Shown here one piece after another: positions 1 through 6,243 of a DNA stretch of 11,365 nucleotides; the stretch's first letter is position 1, and each line of letters begins with the position of its first letter. Under the pieces are notes generated by a model, which saw nothing but the letters and a program-made list of their open reading frames with translations, was not told the DNA's origin and did no database searches. The stretch covers positions 1 to 11,365 of the forward strand of contig DAOVAN010000040.1 of assembly GCA_030671005.1 (NCBI GenBank). Direction: 5' to 3'. This DNA is from Caldifarciminota bacterium. Lineage in GTDB: Bacteria; Hydrothermota; Tepidihabitantia; SM23-42. Position numbers and translations under genes: made by a program.

Positions 1-885
1 GACAAGCCAAACCCTGACGAGCGGTCATGGATCGTCCAGGTAACCTATGAAACACCTCTCGACGAGGTATATTTGATGAACCAGACGGCTGCGGTCTACC
101 TGGACATCATTAAAGGGATACCGATCTACATAAAGGGAGAAGGCATCAGAGGTTATGGCACCTATGCAGGAAGAAGTACTAACACGGTGCTTTTGGATTC
201 TATTGTCGATCTTGACACACTCTGGGCGCGTCGCTACGCGCGCGATCTGGAATTCCTCCTATCGACCGACTCAACATATCATCACATCTTGAACCAGGCT
301 GAGACTTTTCCAGCGAAACTGATGCCCTTACGTGCCGATGCCGAAACGCTCCTAACCCGGGCCCGTAAGAAGATAACCACACCAGAACTAAAAGATCAGC
401 TGCACAAAATGACAGAGAATCTATCTGAAGATTTCAAGCGCATCACAGAGCAGATCCGCAAACGAACCAAGTTAGTGAACAAACAATCGCCTCGCTGGAC
501 AGCTGACGATTTCGATGATCAGAGCCACTCTTTGGAAGATTATAGAGGTAATGTGCTGCTGTTGGACTTCTGGTATCGCGGATGCCCCTGGTGCATAAGA
601 ACCATGCCTCAGATCAATCAAGTTGCTGAATACTTCAAAGATAAACCCGTGGCTGTCTTCGGCATCAATGTTGATAAGAAAATTGAAGACGCACTTTTCG
701 TCATACAAAAAATAAAACCAGGCTATACGAATCTTAAAGGGCGTGATCTGATAAAAAAATACGGCATTGAAGGTTATCCAACAATCGTCATCATCGACCA
801 AAATGGTTTCGTACGCAGAATACACGTAGGGTATGAACCAAATCTCTATAGCAAGCTCATCGAAATGATCGGGGTTCTGCTGTAG
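1..885 (+). CDS. Thioredoxin/TlpA-like thiol-disulfide protein, 5' end outside window
   Basis: The frame is open from base 1, so the start lies upstream; 294 residues are visible. The last ~130 residues form a thioredoxin fold of the TlpA/AhpC-TSA type: a beta strand (LLLDFW) leads into the active site R-G-C-P-W-C, with Cys codons at 583-585 and 592-594, and the cis-proline lies in G-Y-P-T at 778-780. By family it should carry out thiol-disulfide exchange, probably outside the cytoplasm, though the signal peptide would be off the window. CPWC is unusual beside the more common CxPC. The preceding ~165 residues, including a charged helical stretch at about 100-160, match nothing I recognise. 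A TTG/ATG pair at 73-78 with a GAGG at 64-67 could be an internal start, but the upstream frame reads like real protein, so I prefer a truncated gene. It is the only plus-strand gene and converges on the subtilase. Confidence 0.85.
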   Translation, partial: DKPNPDERSWIVQVTYETPLDEVYLMNQTAAVYLDIIKGIPIYIKGEGIRGYGTYAGRSTNTVLLDSIVDLDTLWARRYARDLEFLLSTDSTYHHILNQAETFPAKLMPLRADAETLLTRARKKITTPELKDQLHKMTENLSEDFKRITEQIRKRTKLVNKQSPRWTADDFDDQSHSLEDYRGNVLLLDFWYRGCPWCIRTMPQINQVAEYFKDKPVAVFGINVDKKIEDALFVIQKIKPGYTNLKGRDLIKKYGIEGYPTIVIIDQNGFVRRIHVGYEPNLYSKLIEMIGVLL

Positions 886-927
886 CAGCCCCTCCTACAA
901 AACTCCTCCACACTACAACGCAATTCT

Positions 928-964
928 AGCTGACACGACACAAACCTGTCGGCTAACCTTTTTT
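928..964 (+). terminator. Rho-independent terminator of the thioredoxin-like gene
   Basis: An 8-bp stem (AGCTGACA at 928-935 pairing with TGTCGGCT at 947-954, one G-U pair) has an 11-nt loop. It is followed by AACC and six T residues at 959-964. It sits 42 nt after the plus-strand stop. The right arm and T tract overlap the last codons and stop (953-955) of the convergent subtilase gene, so the T tract doubles as its two terminal Lys codons. No T run follows the hairpin in the minus direction, so it should act only on plus-strand transcripts. Confidence 0.65.
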
Positions 965-2827
965 CTGAGCGCTGAGCAGTTCCAAAGACTTCTTGGGATT
1001 GATGAGCAAAAGACCCTCGACATTCGGCTCGGCCCCGTTTTTAATCAACGCAATTACTTCACTTGGTGTGAGCGACGGTTCGAGTGCGAGCACTTTCGCG
1101 GCGAGGTTCGCAGCATTTGGTGATGATGCCGATGTGCCCGAGGCAGCGAGACGGTCACCACCCGGCAGATAACTCTCCACTTCGTAGCCGTTTGCATAGA
1201 CATCGACGGTTGCACCAAAACTGGTAAAGGAAGTAACATCGCCTGCCTCATCCACCGCACCAACCACCAAGAGATTAGGCAAATCAAAAGCCGCTGGATA
1301 ATAATCCTCAAAAGCAACATCGTCATTATCATTTCCTGCCGCAGTCACGAACAAGACTTCCGGTGCATTCTTCATGGCTTCAAATAATGCCTCTTTCTCG
1401 ATGTCGAACATTTCCCTAGCCATGCGCGCACGTTCTTCCGCAGTCTCCCCAATACCATTCGCTTCCAAATCTCTCTCCGTGCCCCGTAATACACCACCCC
1501 AACTCATGTTCACGACCCGCACACCGTATGCTTTCATATATTCTATCGTTTCCTTGTACCCTTTAGCTGCTTTGCGCGAATACTCAATTGTTGGCGCCAT
1601 AGGAATCGTATGATAGTCAATGGTAAAACGGACAGTCATGATGCGAGCATGCGGGTTGTCTTCCACTGCGATACCCGCGACATGTGTGCCGTGCATATAT
1701 AAGCCAATGCGCATTAAATCCTCAAACATCATCTTTATTTCTTCCGGTTGCATCTGTGAAATCTTCTTCTTCAGAGCAATGGCTTCAGGACTCTCAACCG
1801 CGGCCTGAATATCGAAAAACCCCTTGATAAAGTCCTTCAATTCTGGTAACCGATTTTCTGCATCGCCCAGTCGATATATTATCTCGGGTGTTTTTTCCGC
1901 CTCCACGTTGTAGGCTATGCCATGCACATCGTCGACAAATCCGTTGAGGTCATCATCCTTACCGTTGATTTTCTCCTTTGGATTGACAAAAAGTTGATCC
2001 GGGTACACATCAACATCAATGCCCGTATCCCAGACGGCAATCAATACCGGTTGCAGGTTATCCTCTTCAGAAAGAACAACTTCACGCGCCTGCCAAATGT
2101 CTTCCTTCTCGAATCGATTTGCTGAGATGTATTTATCGAGAACAGTAACAATCTGCTCCTTCAAAGGCAATTGAAAATCAGCAACGTACCGAAGCGATAT
2201 TAAACGTTGAGCAACATCATTGCTGATATGCCCGGTCTTCTCTACTGCAGGATCGAACTGCCCCTGTATTATGCCCATAAAAAAATTGTCGCTGAAGATT
2301 TCCATCTGACCCTTCAATTCTTCAATTCTTTCCTGGACTACTTCCCAGGGCAGGCTATCAATCTTTTGCGACAATGTGCGCACAAAGAATTCTTTATCTA
2401 GTGTTCCACCTGGACCGGATTTCTGATGAGTTTTGATTATCGCCTCAGTAACCAACCCACTAGTGAGCCGGTTGGCAGTTTTCTCATGCAGCTTGCGTAT
2501 TCTGGATACCTTATCGAGAGCCGCTTCATACTCGTCATCCATCATGTCAAGTGCCAGTAGTATTCCATAAAAGCTACGCAGAGTTTTGTTATCCTGGATA
2601 TCATACGTTGCCAAATCCCTTTCAATGTCAGTACGTACTAGTGTGGCAAACTCGCGGAAAGCCTCTCGGTCCGAATAGAGTTCACTCACTTTCCCCCCTA
2701 TGGTATATGTGTAGCGCGGAAGATCATCAATACCTTCTATTCTCTTCTTTGCTGTTTCCTGTGTATGGGTCAATACCGGCAACAACATCGCCGCCCAGAA
2801 ACAGACCATCAAGAACGTCCTTTTCAT
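953..2827 (-). CDS. Secreted S8 subtilisin-like serine protease
   Basis: Predicted exported endopeptidase of 624 residues. A basic start followed by a hydrophobic stretch (residues 1-22) looks like a signal peptide. The catalytic triad is intact: Asp267 in A-V-W-D-T-G, His379 in H-G-T-H-V-A-G, Ser566 in G-T-S-A-S-S-P, with oxyanion Asn499 in A-A-G-N. After Asp comes an acidic D-D-D-L-N-G-F-V-D-D loop (about 291-300), typical of calcium-binding subtilases. About 70 extra, mostly helical, charged residues then precede the His (Asp-His spacing 112, against 32 in subtilisin). Residues 25-250 are a helical region unlike the usual I9 pro-peptide; they may act as a pro-domain or a binding domain. 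The chain ends soon after the catalytic core with no sorting tail. I chose the ATG at 2825-2827 because AGGAG sits 5 nt upstream; a further ATG at 2840-2842 overlaps that site. No clear promoter was found in the 212-nt gap upstream. Confidence 0.93.
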   Translation of the reverse strand: MKRTFLMVCFWAAMLLPVLTHTQETAKKRIEGIDDLPRYTYTIGGKVSELYSDREAFREFATLVRTDIERDLATYDIQDNKTLRSFYGILLALDMMDDEYEAALDKVSRIRKLHEKTANRLTSGLVTEAIIKTHQKSGPGGTLDKEFFVRTLSQKIDSLPWEVVQERIEELKGQMEIFSDNFFMGIIQGQFDPAVEKTGHISNDVAQRLISLRYVADFQLPLKEQIVTVLDKYISANRFEKEDIWQAREVVLSEEDNLQPVLIAVWDTGIDVDVYPDQLFVNPKEKINGKDDDLNGFVDDVHGIAYNVEAEKTPEIIYRLGDAENRLPELKDFIKGFFDIQAAVESPEAIALKKKISQMQPEEIKMMFEDLMRIGLYMHGTHVAGIAVEDNPHARIMTVRFTIDYHTIPMAPTIEYSRKAAKGYKETIEYMKAYGVRVVNMSWGGVLRGTERDLEANGIGETAEERARMAREMFDIEKEALFEAMKNAPEVLFVTAAGNDNDDVAFEDYYPAAFDLPNLLVVGAVDEAGDVTSFTSFGATVDVYANGYEVESYLPGGDRLAASGTSASSPNAANLAAKVLALEPSLTPSEVIALIKNGAEPNVEGLLLINPKKSLELLSAQKKG

Positions 2828-3039
2828 TTTTACTCCTCTCATTAAAACTTACATTCACCCCAGGCATCTTTGTTCAACTAGACACCCAAGGCTCCCCCAA
2901 ATTCCAAAATAGAATTACCACGCTTATATTAGTAATACGTGCCAAAAGAGGATAATGTTTCACCTCACAGGTAAGAACACGGTTTTATGGGAAATTATTG
3001 AAAACGCTACGAATTGTGACTATCTACCAGCCGCCCAAG
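2828..3039. other. Intergenic region upstream of the subtilase gene
   Basis: This 212-nt gap separates the SRAP stop from the subtilase start, both on the minus strand. It holds the subtilase ribosome binding site (AGGAG at 2833-2837) and an 11-bp palindrome TATTAGTAATA at 2927-2937 that could be an operator or chance. I see no convincing -35/-10 pair and no hairpin with a T run that would terminate the SRAP transcript. A promoter for the subtilase is expected here from the gap size but cannot be pinned down. Confidence 0.4.
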
Positions 3040-3741
3040 CTATTTGAAACCCAGGTTCTGTTGTTCCTCATTGCTCGCCGGCTTTATACAATCAGGCTCG
3101 TTATAGGTCGGTGAATTCACATTTCTCGATACCACATATGCTCCCATCTCTCTCGAGTCGTATGGTGTGAGAAGCGGCATCAGTATATCAGGGTCCTGGA
3201 CATCTTTGTCTAACCAGATGTTTCGCTCACCCGAAGCGATGATTGCCGGCATGCGGTTGTGTATCGGCATCATCAGTTCGTTAGGCCGCGTGGTGATGAT
3301 GGTGCATGTCTGAAGAATTGTCCCGTCCTTTGCCTTCCAGTTTTCATAAAGCCCGGCCAACCCAAAAGGCCGCTCCTCACGCAAGTGAACATACATCGGA
3401 ACCTTTCTCTTGCCTTCATCAAGTTTACGCCATTCATAGAAACCATCAGCGACTACCAGACAGCGTTGCTTCTTGAACGACCGCGCAAAGCTTCTTTTCT
3501 GGGCAAGTGTTTCAGCGCGGGCATTGATCATCTTATACCCGATCGACGGGTCTTTAGCCCAGAACGGAACCAGTCCCCAGCGAAATTTCACCAGGCGGTT
3601 TCCACCGTTTCCAATTACGCAAGCAACATCCTGGCTGGGCGCAATATTGTAGCTGGGTTCAGATGCCCACTGGACTTCATAGATGTCAAACTCATCCTCT
3701 ATTACCGTGATGGTGCTCTTTCTAACGAATCTTCCACACAT
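3040..3741 (-). CDS. SRAP-domain abasic-site DNA-protein crosslink protein (YedK/HMCES family)
   Basis: At 233 residues this is a full-length SRAP protein. Family members bind abasic sites in single-stranded DNA and form a stable thiazolidine link through the N-terminal Cys2, shielding the site during replication. The hallmarks are present: M-C-G-R-F at the start (Cys2 exposed once Met is removed), Y-N-I-A-P-S at 31-36, W-G-L-V-P-F-W at 55-61, N-A-R-A-E-T at 73-78, G-F-Y-E-W with Glu103, and H-N-R-M-P with His161. Cys2, Asn73, Glu103 and His161 correspond to the active-site residues described for YedK. It acts in the cytoplasm on DNA. AAGGAG lies 7 nt before the ATG. It is the last gene of a three-gene unit, 30 nt after the membrane protein. 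A restriction-associated or SOS context is not seen. Confidence 0.95.
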   Translation of the reverse strand: MCGRFVRKSTITVIEDEFDIYEVQWASEPSYNIAPSQDVACVIGNGGNRLVKFRWGLVPFWAKDPSIGYKMINARAETLAQKRSFARSFKKQRCLVVADGFYEWRKLDEGKRKVPMYVHLREERPFGLAGLYENWKAKDGTILQTCTIITTRPNELMMPIHNRMPAIIASGERNIWLDKDVQDPDILMPLLTPYDSREMGAYVVSRNVNSPTYNEPDCIKPASNEEQQNLGFK

Positions 3742-3771
3742 AATAAAACTCCTTCTACAAATCCATGATGC

Positions 3772-4149
3772 TTATAAAACAATCCCAAGGAACAATAGCA
3801 AGGCAACACCTAGCTTCACAAAGGGACATATTTTCATGGGTATTATTGACGTTCTTGCTCCAGTGAAGAAAGACAGCACGGCCAGAATCACTAGTATTAT
3901 GATACATGCCCAGTACACAATTATCGATGCGCAACTCGCTGGTCCGGCAAGCAAAGTAACAAAGAATACCAACAGACCTATGAAGCACAGCGTGAGTCCC
4001 TCCGCGATCCAATCCATAGTTATTATCCGCCGGTTATCTAGGGAGATTTCACCAAACCCCCGGACTATGGACTTAGTGGGAATAATATGGGCAATACCCC
4101 AAAGTGTTATGCTAATGGAACCCAGATAAAGCAAAACGACACTAAGCAT
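3772..4149 (-). CDS. Small four-helix membrane protein, function unknown
   Basis: This 125-residue, very hydrophobic protein has about four predicted membrane segments (residues 3-22, 48-68, 72-95 and 108-125). The first loop (about 24-48) is polar and holds a well-formed motif, G-F-G-E-I-S-x-D-N-R-R-I-I-T-M-D-W. The rest of the protein is plain hydrophobic sequence. I do not recognise a named family with certainty. Its ATG (4147-4149) directly follows the TAA of the threonine aldolase gene (4150-4152), and its AGGAGG lies within the last aldolase codons, so translation is almost surely coupled. Codon-level tightness on both sides, with a 30-nt gap to SRAP, supports a real gene over the overlapping alternative frames. 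No link to threonine metabolism or DNA repair can be read from the protein itself. Confidence 0.8.
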   Translation of the reverse strand: MLSVVLLYLGSISITLWGIAHIIPTKSIVRGFGEISLDNRRIITMDWIAEGLTLCFIGLLVFFVTLLAGPASCASIIVYWACIIILVILAVLSFFTGARTSIIPMKICPFVKLGVALLLFLGIVL

Positions 4150-5193
4150 TTATTCCTCCTGATGCATGATTTCCTTGAGCGCGGCAATTGTCCTATCGAC
4201 ATCATTAGCCTGAATACCGTAATGGGTAACCATACGAAACCGTGCCGGTCCGGTCGGCAATACCTTGATGCCATTTCTCTCAAGACCCGTTCTAATTTGT
4301 TCCATGCTCATTTTATCACTATCGACGTCAAAGTATATGATATTCGTCTTGACCATTGATACATCAATTGACAACCCCGGGATTTCTGCGATACCCTCGG
4401 CTAGGCGACGGGCGTTCTCATGATCCTCGGCGAGCCGGGCCACCATTTTGCCTAATGCTACAATACCCGGCGCTGCAATGATTCCTGCCTGCCGCATGCC
4501 ACCACCCAGGACCTTCCGGTTTCGGCGTGCTTCTGCAATGAACTCCCGCGTGCCGCATACTACAGAACCCACAGGAGCCGATAGACCTTTTGACATACAA
4601 AAAGATAGTGAATCAGCATGACGCGTCAGCTCCTTAACGTCCACACCCAAAGCAACCACTGCATTGAAGATCCGGGCACCATCAAGATGCACCTTGAACC
4701 CCCGTTCGTGCGTCAATTTGGCCACCGACGCCATATAGTCCGGGGTCAATGGCGCGCCAAAGCACCGGTTGTGTGTATTCTCCAAGCAGATGAGCCGCGT
4801 GCGGGGCCAGTGCTCATTATCACCCCTTATGGCCGCCTCGATATCTTCCAGTCGCATCGTTCCATCAGGTTGATTCGCTATGGTATGCGGGTGAACCCCG
4901 CCCACCGTCGACATGCTACCGCATTCATTAAGAAAAATATGTGATTTATCTCCCAGGATGACTTCCTCGCCGCGACTGCAATGCGTCAATACACACACCA
5001 AATTTCCCATGGTTCCACTGCTGACCAGAAGTGATGCCTCCCTGCCCATCAACTCAGCAGCCATTTCCTGCAACTCATTGACGGTGGGGTCTTCGCCAAA
5101 AACATCGTCACCCAAATCCACACTGCGCATGGCTTCACGCATCTCATCGCTCGGCAAGGTAACTGTGTCGCTGCGCAAATCTATAGTCTTCAT
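4150..5193 (-). CDS. ltaE: Low-specificity L-threonine aldolase
   Basis: A PLP-dependent, fold-type I enzyme that cleaves L-threonine and L-allo-threonine to glycine and acetaldehyde in the cytoplasm. At 347 residues it has the usual family length. Visible hallmarks: the N-terminal D-L-R-S-D-T-V-T at 5-12, V-S-S-G-T-M-G-N at 57-64 (phosphate-binding region), His85 in D-K-S-H-I-F (ring stacking), E-N-T-H-N at 138-142, the L-D-G-A-R-I motif with Asp171 and Arg174, and the PLP lysine Lys202 in F-C-M-S-K-G-L. I chose the ATG at 5191-5193, preceded by GGAGG with a 6-nt spacer; a TTG codon immediately before it is less likely. It is the first gene of a unit with the membrane protein (coupled) and SRAP, and a good candidate promoter lies 68-95 nt upstream. 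Confidence 0.95.
   Translation of the reverse strand: MKTIDLRSDTVTLPSDEMREAMRSVDLGDDVFGEDPTVNELQEMAAELMGREASLLVSSGTMGNLVCVLTHCSRGEEVILGDKSHIFLNECGSMSTVGGVHPHTIANQPDGTMRLEDIEAAIRGDNEHWPRTRLICLENTHNRCFGAPLTPDYMASVAKLTHERGFKVHLDGARIFNAVVALGVDVKELTRHADSLSFCMSKGLSAPVGSVVCGTREFIAEARRNRKVLGGGMRQAGIIAAPGIVALGKMVARLAEDHENARRLAEGIAEIPGLSIDVSMVKTNIIYFDVDSDKMSMEQIRTGLERNGIKVLPTGPARFRMVTHYGIQANDVDRTIAALKEIMHQEE
4155..4160 (-). promoter_or_regulatory. Ribosome binding site of the membrane protein, inside the aldolase gene
   Basis: AGGAGG on the minus strand, formed by the Gln-Glu-Glu codons at the end of threonine aldolase, sits 5 nt before the ATG of the next gene. The spacer contains the aldolase TAA, so a terminating ribosome is placed right at the next start. 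Confidence 0.8.
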
Positions 5194-5260
5194 CAAAGGC
5201 CTCCGTTCAAATGTTATAGTGGGTCTATATAATGATCATCAATCTTCTTGACCACAACTT

Positions 5261-5288
5261 ACTTTATGCGATAATCAACTACTGTCAA
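5261..5288 (-). promoter_or_regulatory. Candidate sigma-70-type promoter for the ltaE operon
   Basis: On the minus strand a perfect TTGACA (5283-5288) is followed after 16 nt by TAAAGT (5261-5266; 4 of 6 match TATAAT). It points at ltaE with a leader of roughly 60 nt and begins beyond the stop of the TIGR04076-like gene. An AT-rich TTATATAG further downstream could provide a second -10. The match to the consensus is the only evidence. Confidence 0.4.
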
Positions 5289-5323
5289 GATTCCGCCCAC
5301 ACTCCATGAAACAGGTTCTAAAC

Positions 5324-5599
5324 TCAGGGGGTCTCTTCTTCGATACGGAAAATCACCTTTGCCAAAGGATCAGGACATTGCCACTCTTGGAGGATGTCCA
5401 ACATGCCCTCATTCGGCTTATTCCTAATTATCGCGCCCGAGATCGGTTGTAGTATACTGCCCAGTGCAAATACACAAACCTTCTCTCCCGGCGGGATTTC
5501 TAAGCAGGCGTTTCTAACAAAGAAGGTCACGCCCTCTTTCATGCGACTGCAGGGACCCTCAACTTTTACGACGCTGATTTTTAGATTTTTGAACGTCAT
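5324..5599 (-). CDS. TIGR04076-like small Cys-containing protein
   Basis: A 91-residue protein with the pattern I associate with the TIGR04076 family: an opening beta strand (I-S-V-V-K-V-E-G) followed by Cys17, a middle C-V-F-A-L segment (Cys42), and a closing C-P-D-P motif (Cys75) leading into V-I-F-R-I. Four Cys in total (17, 32, 42, 75) suggest metal or thiol chemistry, but the family has no firmly assigned role that I can state. No signal peptide or membrane segment. I chose the ATG at 5597-5599, preceded by GGGGG with a 5-nt spacer; a GTG two codons earlier overlaps that site. It follows the DUF3795 gene by 19 nt, so the two are very likely co-transcribed. It ends 35 nt before the candidate ltaE promoter. 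Confidence 0.75.
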   Translation of the reverse strand: MTFKNLKISVVKVEGPCSRMKEGVTFFVRNACLEIPPGEKVCVFALGSILQPISGAIIRNKPNEGMLDILQEWQCPDPLAKVIFRIEEETP

Positions 5600-5618
5600 T
5601 GACACCCCCTTTCTTCAA

Positions 5619-5990
5619 CTAACAAATCCCACGTTCCTTGAGCCACTCCTCAATACCAGTTTTCTTCATCTCCGTAAGTCTTCGGACTGCCTCTGCATGG
5701 TGTTCGTATTCCCTTGCCCAGTCCTCGATATCCTTGCAGGGAAAATCAAAACACTCGGCGCAGAACTCGAGTTCTCGTTCGTACACACAGCACTGTAGAA
5801 TTTTGCAATTTGGGGACCAGTGGTGTTTTTTGCGGTCAGAGCGACAACCGTCACATCTCACCTTGTCTAGATCTACACTTTGTCGTGCCCAATAGTTTAA
5901 TTCCTCTTTAGTTCTAAGGCGGATCGAGCAATCATAACAATCCAAGCCACATGGTGTCAGAAACCAGCGACGTGCTTTCTTCTTCTTCAT
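5619..5990 (-). CDS. Cys-rich DUF3795-like protein
   Basis: A 123-residue protein with 12 cysteines in clusters: P-C-G-L-D-C-Y-D-C (14, 18, 21), C-D-G-C (46, 49), C-x4-C-C (62, 67, 68), F-C-A-E-C-x4-C (77, 80, 85) and a terminal Cys. This arrangement fits DUF3795 and argues for bound zinc or an iron-sulfur centre; no function is established. The N-terminus is strongly basic (K-K-K-K-A-R-R) and the second half is a charged helix (88-121) ending in G-I-E-E-W-L-K-E-R. It is cytosolic by appearance. The ATG at 5988-5990 has no good ribosome binding site, unlike nearly all its neighbours, so expression may be weak or from a short leader. A TATAAT lies at 6029-6034. It is followed after 19 nt by the TIGR04076-like gene. 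Confidence 0.85.
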   Translation of the reverse strand: MKKKKARRWFLTPCGLDCYDCSIRLRTKEELNYWARQSVDLDKVRCDGCRSDRKKHHWSPNCKILQCCVYERELEFCAECFDFPCKDIEDWAREYEHHAEAVRRLTEMKKTGIEEWLKERGIC

Positions 5991-6028
5991 ATACAGGAAG
6001 GTGACAATACCAGCTTGTGCTCTAACAT

Positions 6029-6034
6029 ATTATA
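6029..6034 (-). promoter_or_regulatory. Possible -10 element for the DUF3795 gene
   Basis: A perfect TATAAT on the minus strand, 38 nt before the DUF3795 start. No recognisable -35 hexamer lies at 16-18 nt upstream, so this is a weak call. Confidence 0.3.
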
Positions 6035-6044
6035 TCGATCAAAC

Positions 6045-6161
6045 TTAACGGATACCGAACCATTTTTCTACTGTAGCACTCTTACCCGAATACGTATCCA
6101 TGACCTCCTTCTGGAGGCCTGCAGCAAACACCAACAATACAGCCACACAAGTGACGATCAC
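6045..6161 (-). pseudogene. Short signal-peptide-like reading frame without a proper start
   Basis: In the gap between two minus-strand genes, a frame from a GTG at 6159-6161 to TAA at 6045-6047 would encode 38 residues: a hydrophobic core (V-I-V-T-C-V-A-V-L-L-V-F-A-A-G) and then a polar tail ending in V-E-K-W-F-G-I-R. A very strong site (GAGAGGAGG, 6175-6183) lies upstream, but 13 nt from that GTG. At the expected distance the in-frame codons are AAC-TCG-AAG-TAT, with TCG or AAG where an ATG would belong. The only nearby ATG is out of frame and followed at once by TGA. It may be a secreted peptide gene with a lost start, a frame error in the sequence, or chance. The frame also contains an AAGGAGG hairpin region at 6104-6117. 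Confidence 0.3.
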
Positions 6162-6243
6162 ATACTTCGAGTTACCTCCTCTCTGAGACCATCTTCATTA
6201 AAATTCCGATGAACTAACTGACGATCGTAAAAGAACAATGTCT

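Larger units (their letters stand above)
5991..6243. other. Intergenic region between DUF3795 and the gingipain-like gene
   Basis: This 253-nt stretch contains the -10-like TATAAT, the short frame with its orphan ribosome binding site, a small hairpin (CCTCC/GGAGG, 6104-6117) with no T run, and an 8-bp palindrome ACGATCGT at 6221-6228. I find no terminator for the upstream gingipain-like gene. Confidence 0.4.

Noticed and set aside
2551..2955. Plus-strand open frame of 134 codons
   Set aside because: It overlaps the subtilase start and signal peptide on the other strand and lacks a start site.
3683..4129. Plus-strand open frame of 148 codons
   Set aside because: It lies antisense to SRAP and the coupled membrane protein, has no ribosome binding site, and its residue make-up is not protein-like.
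6152..6226. TGACGATC occurring twice (6152-6159 and 6219-6226)
   Set aside because: An 8-mer repeated once is expected by chance at this length, and only one copy is part of a palindrome.
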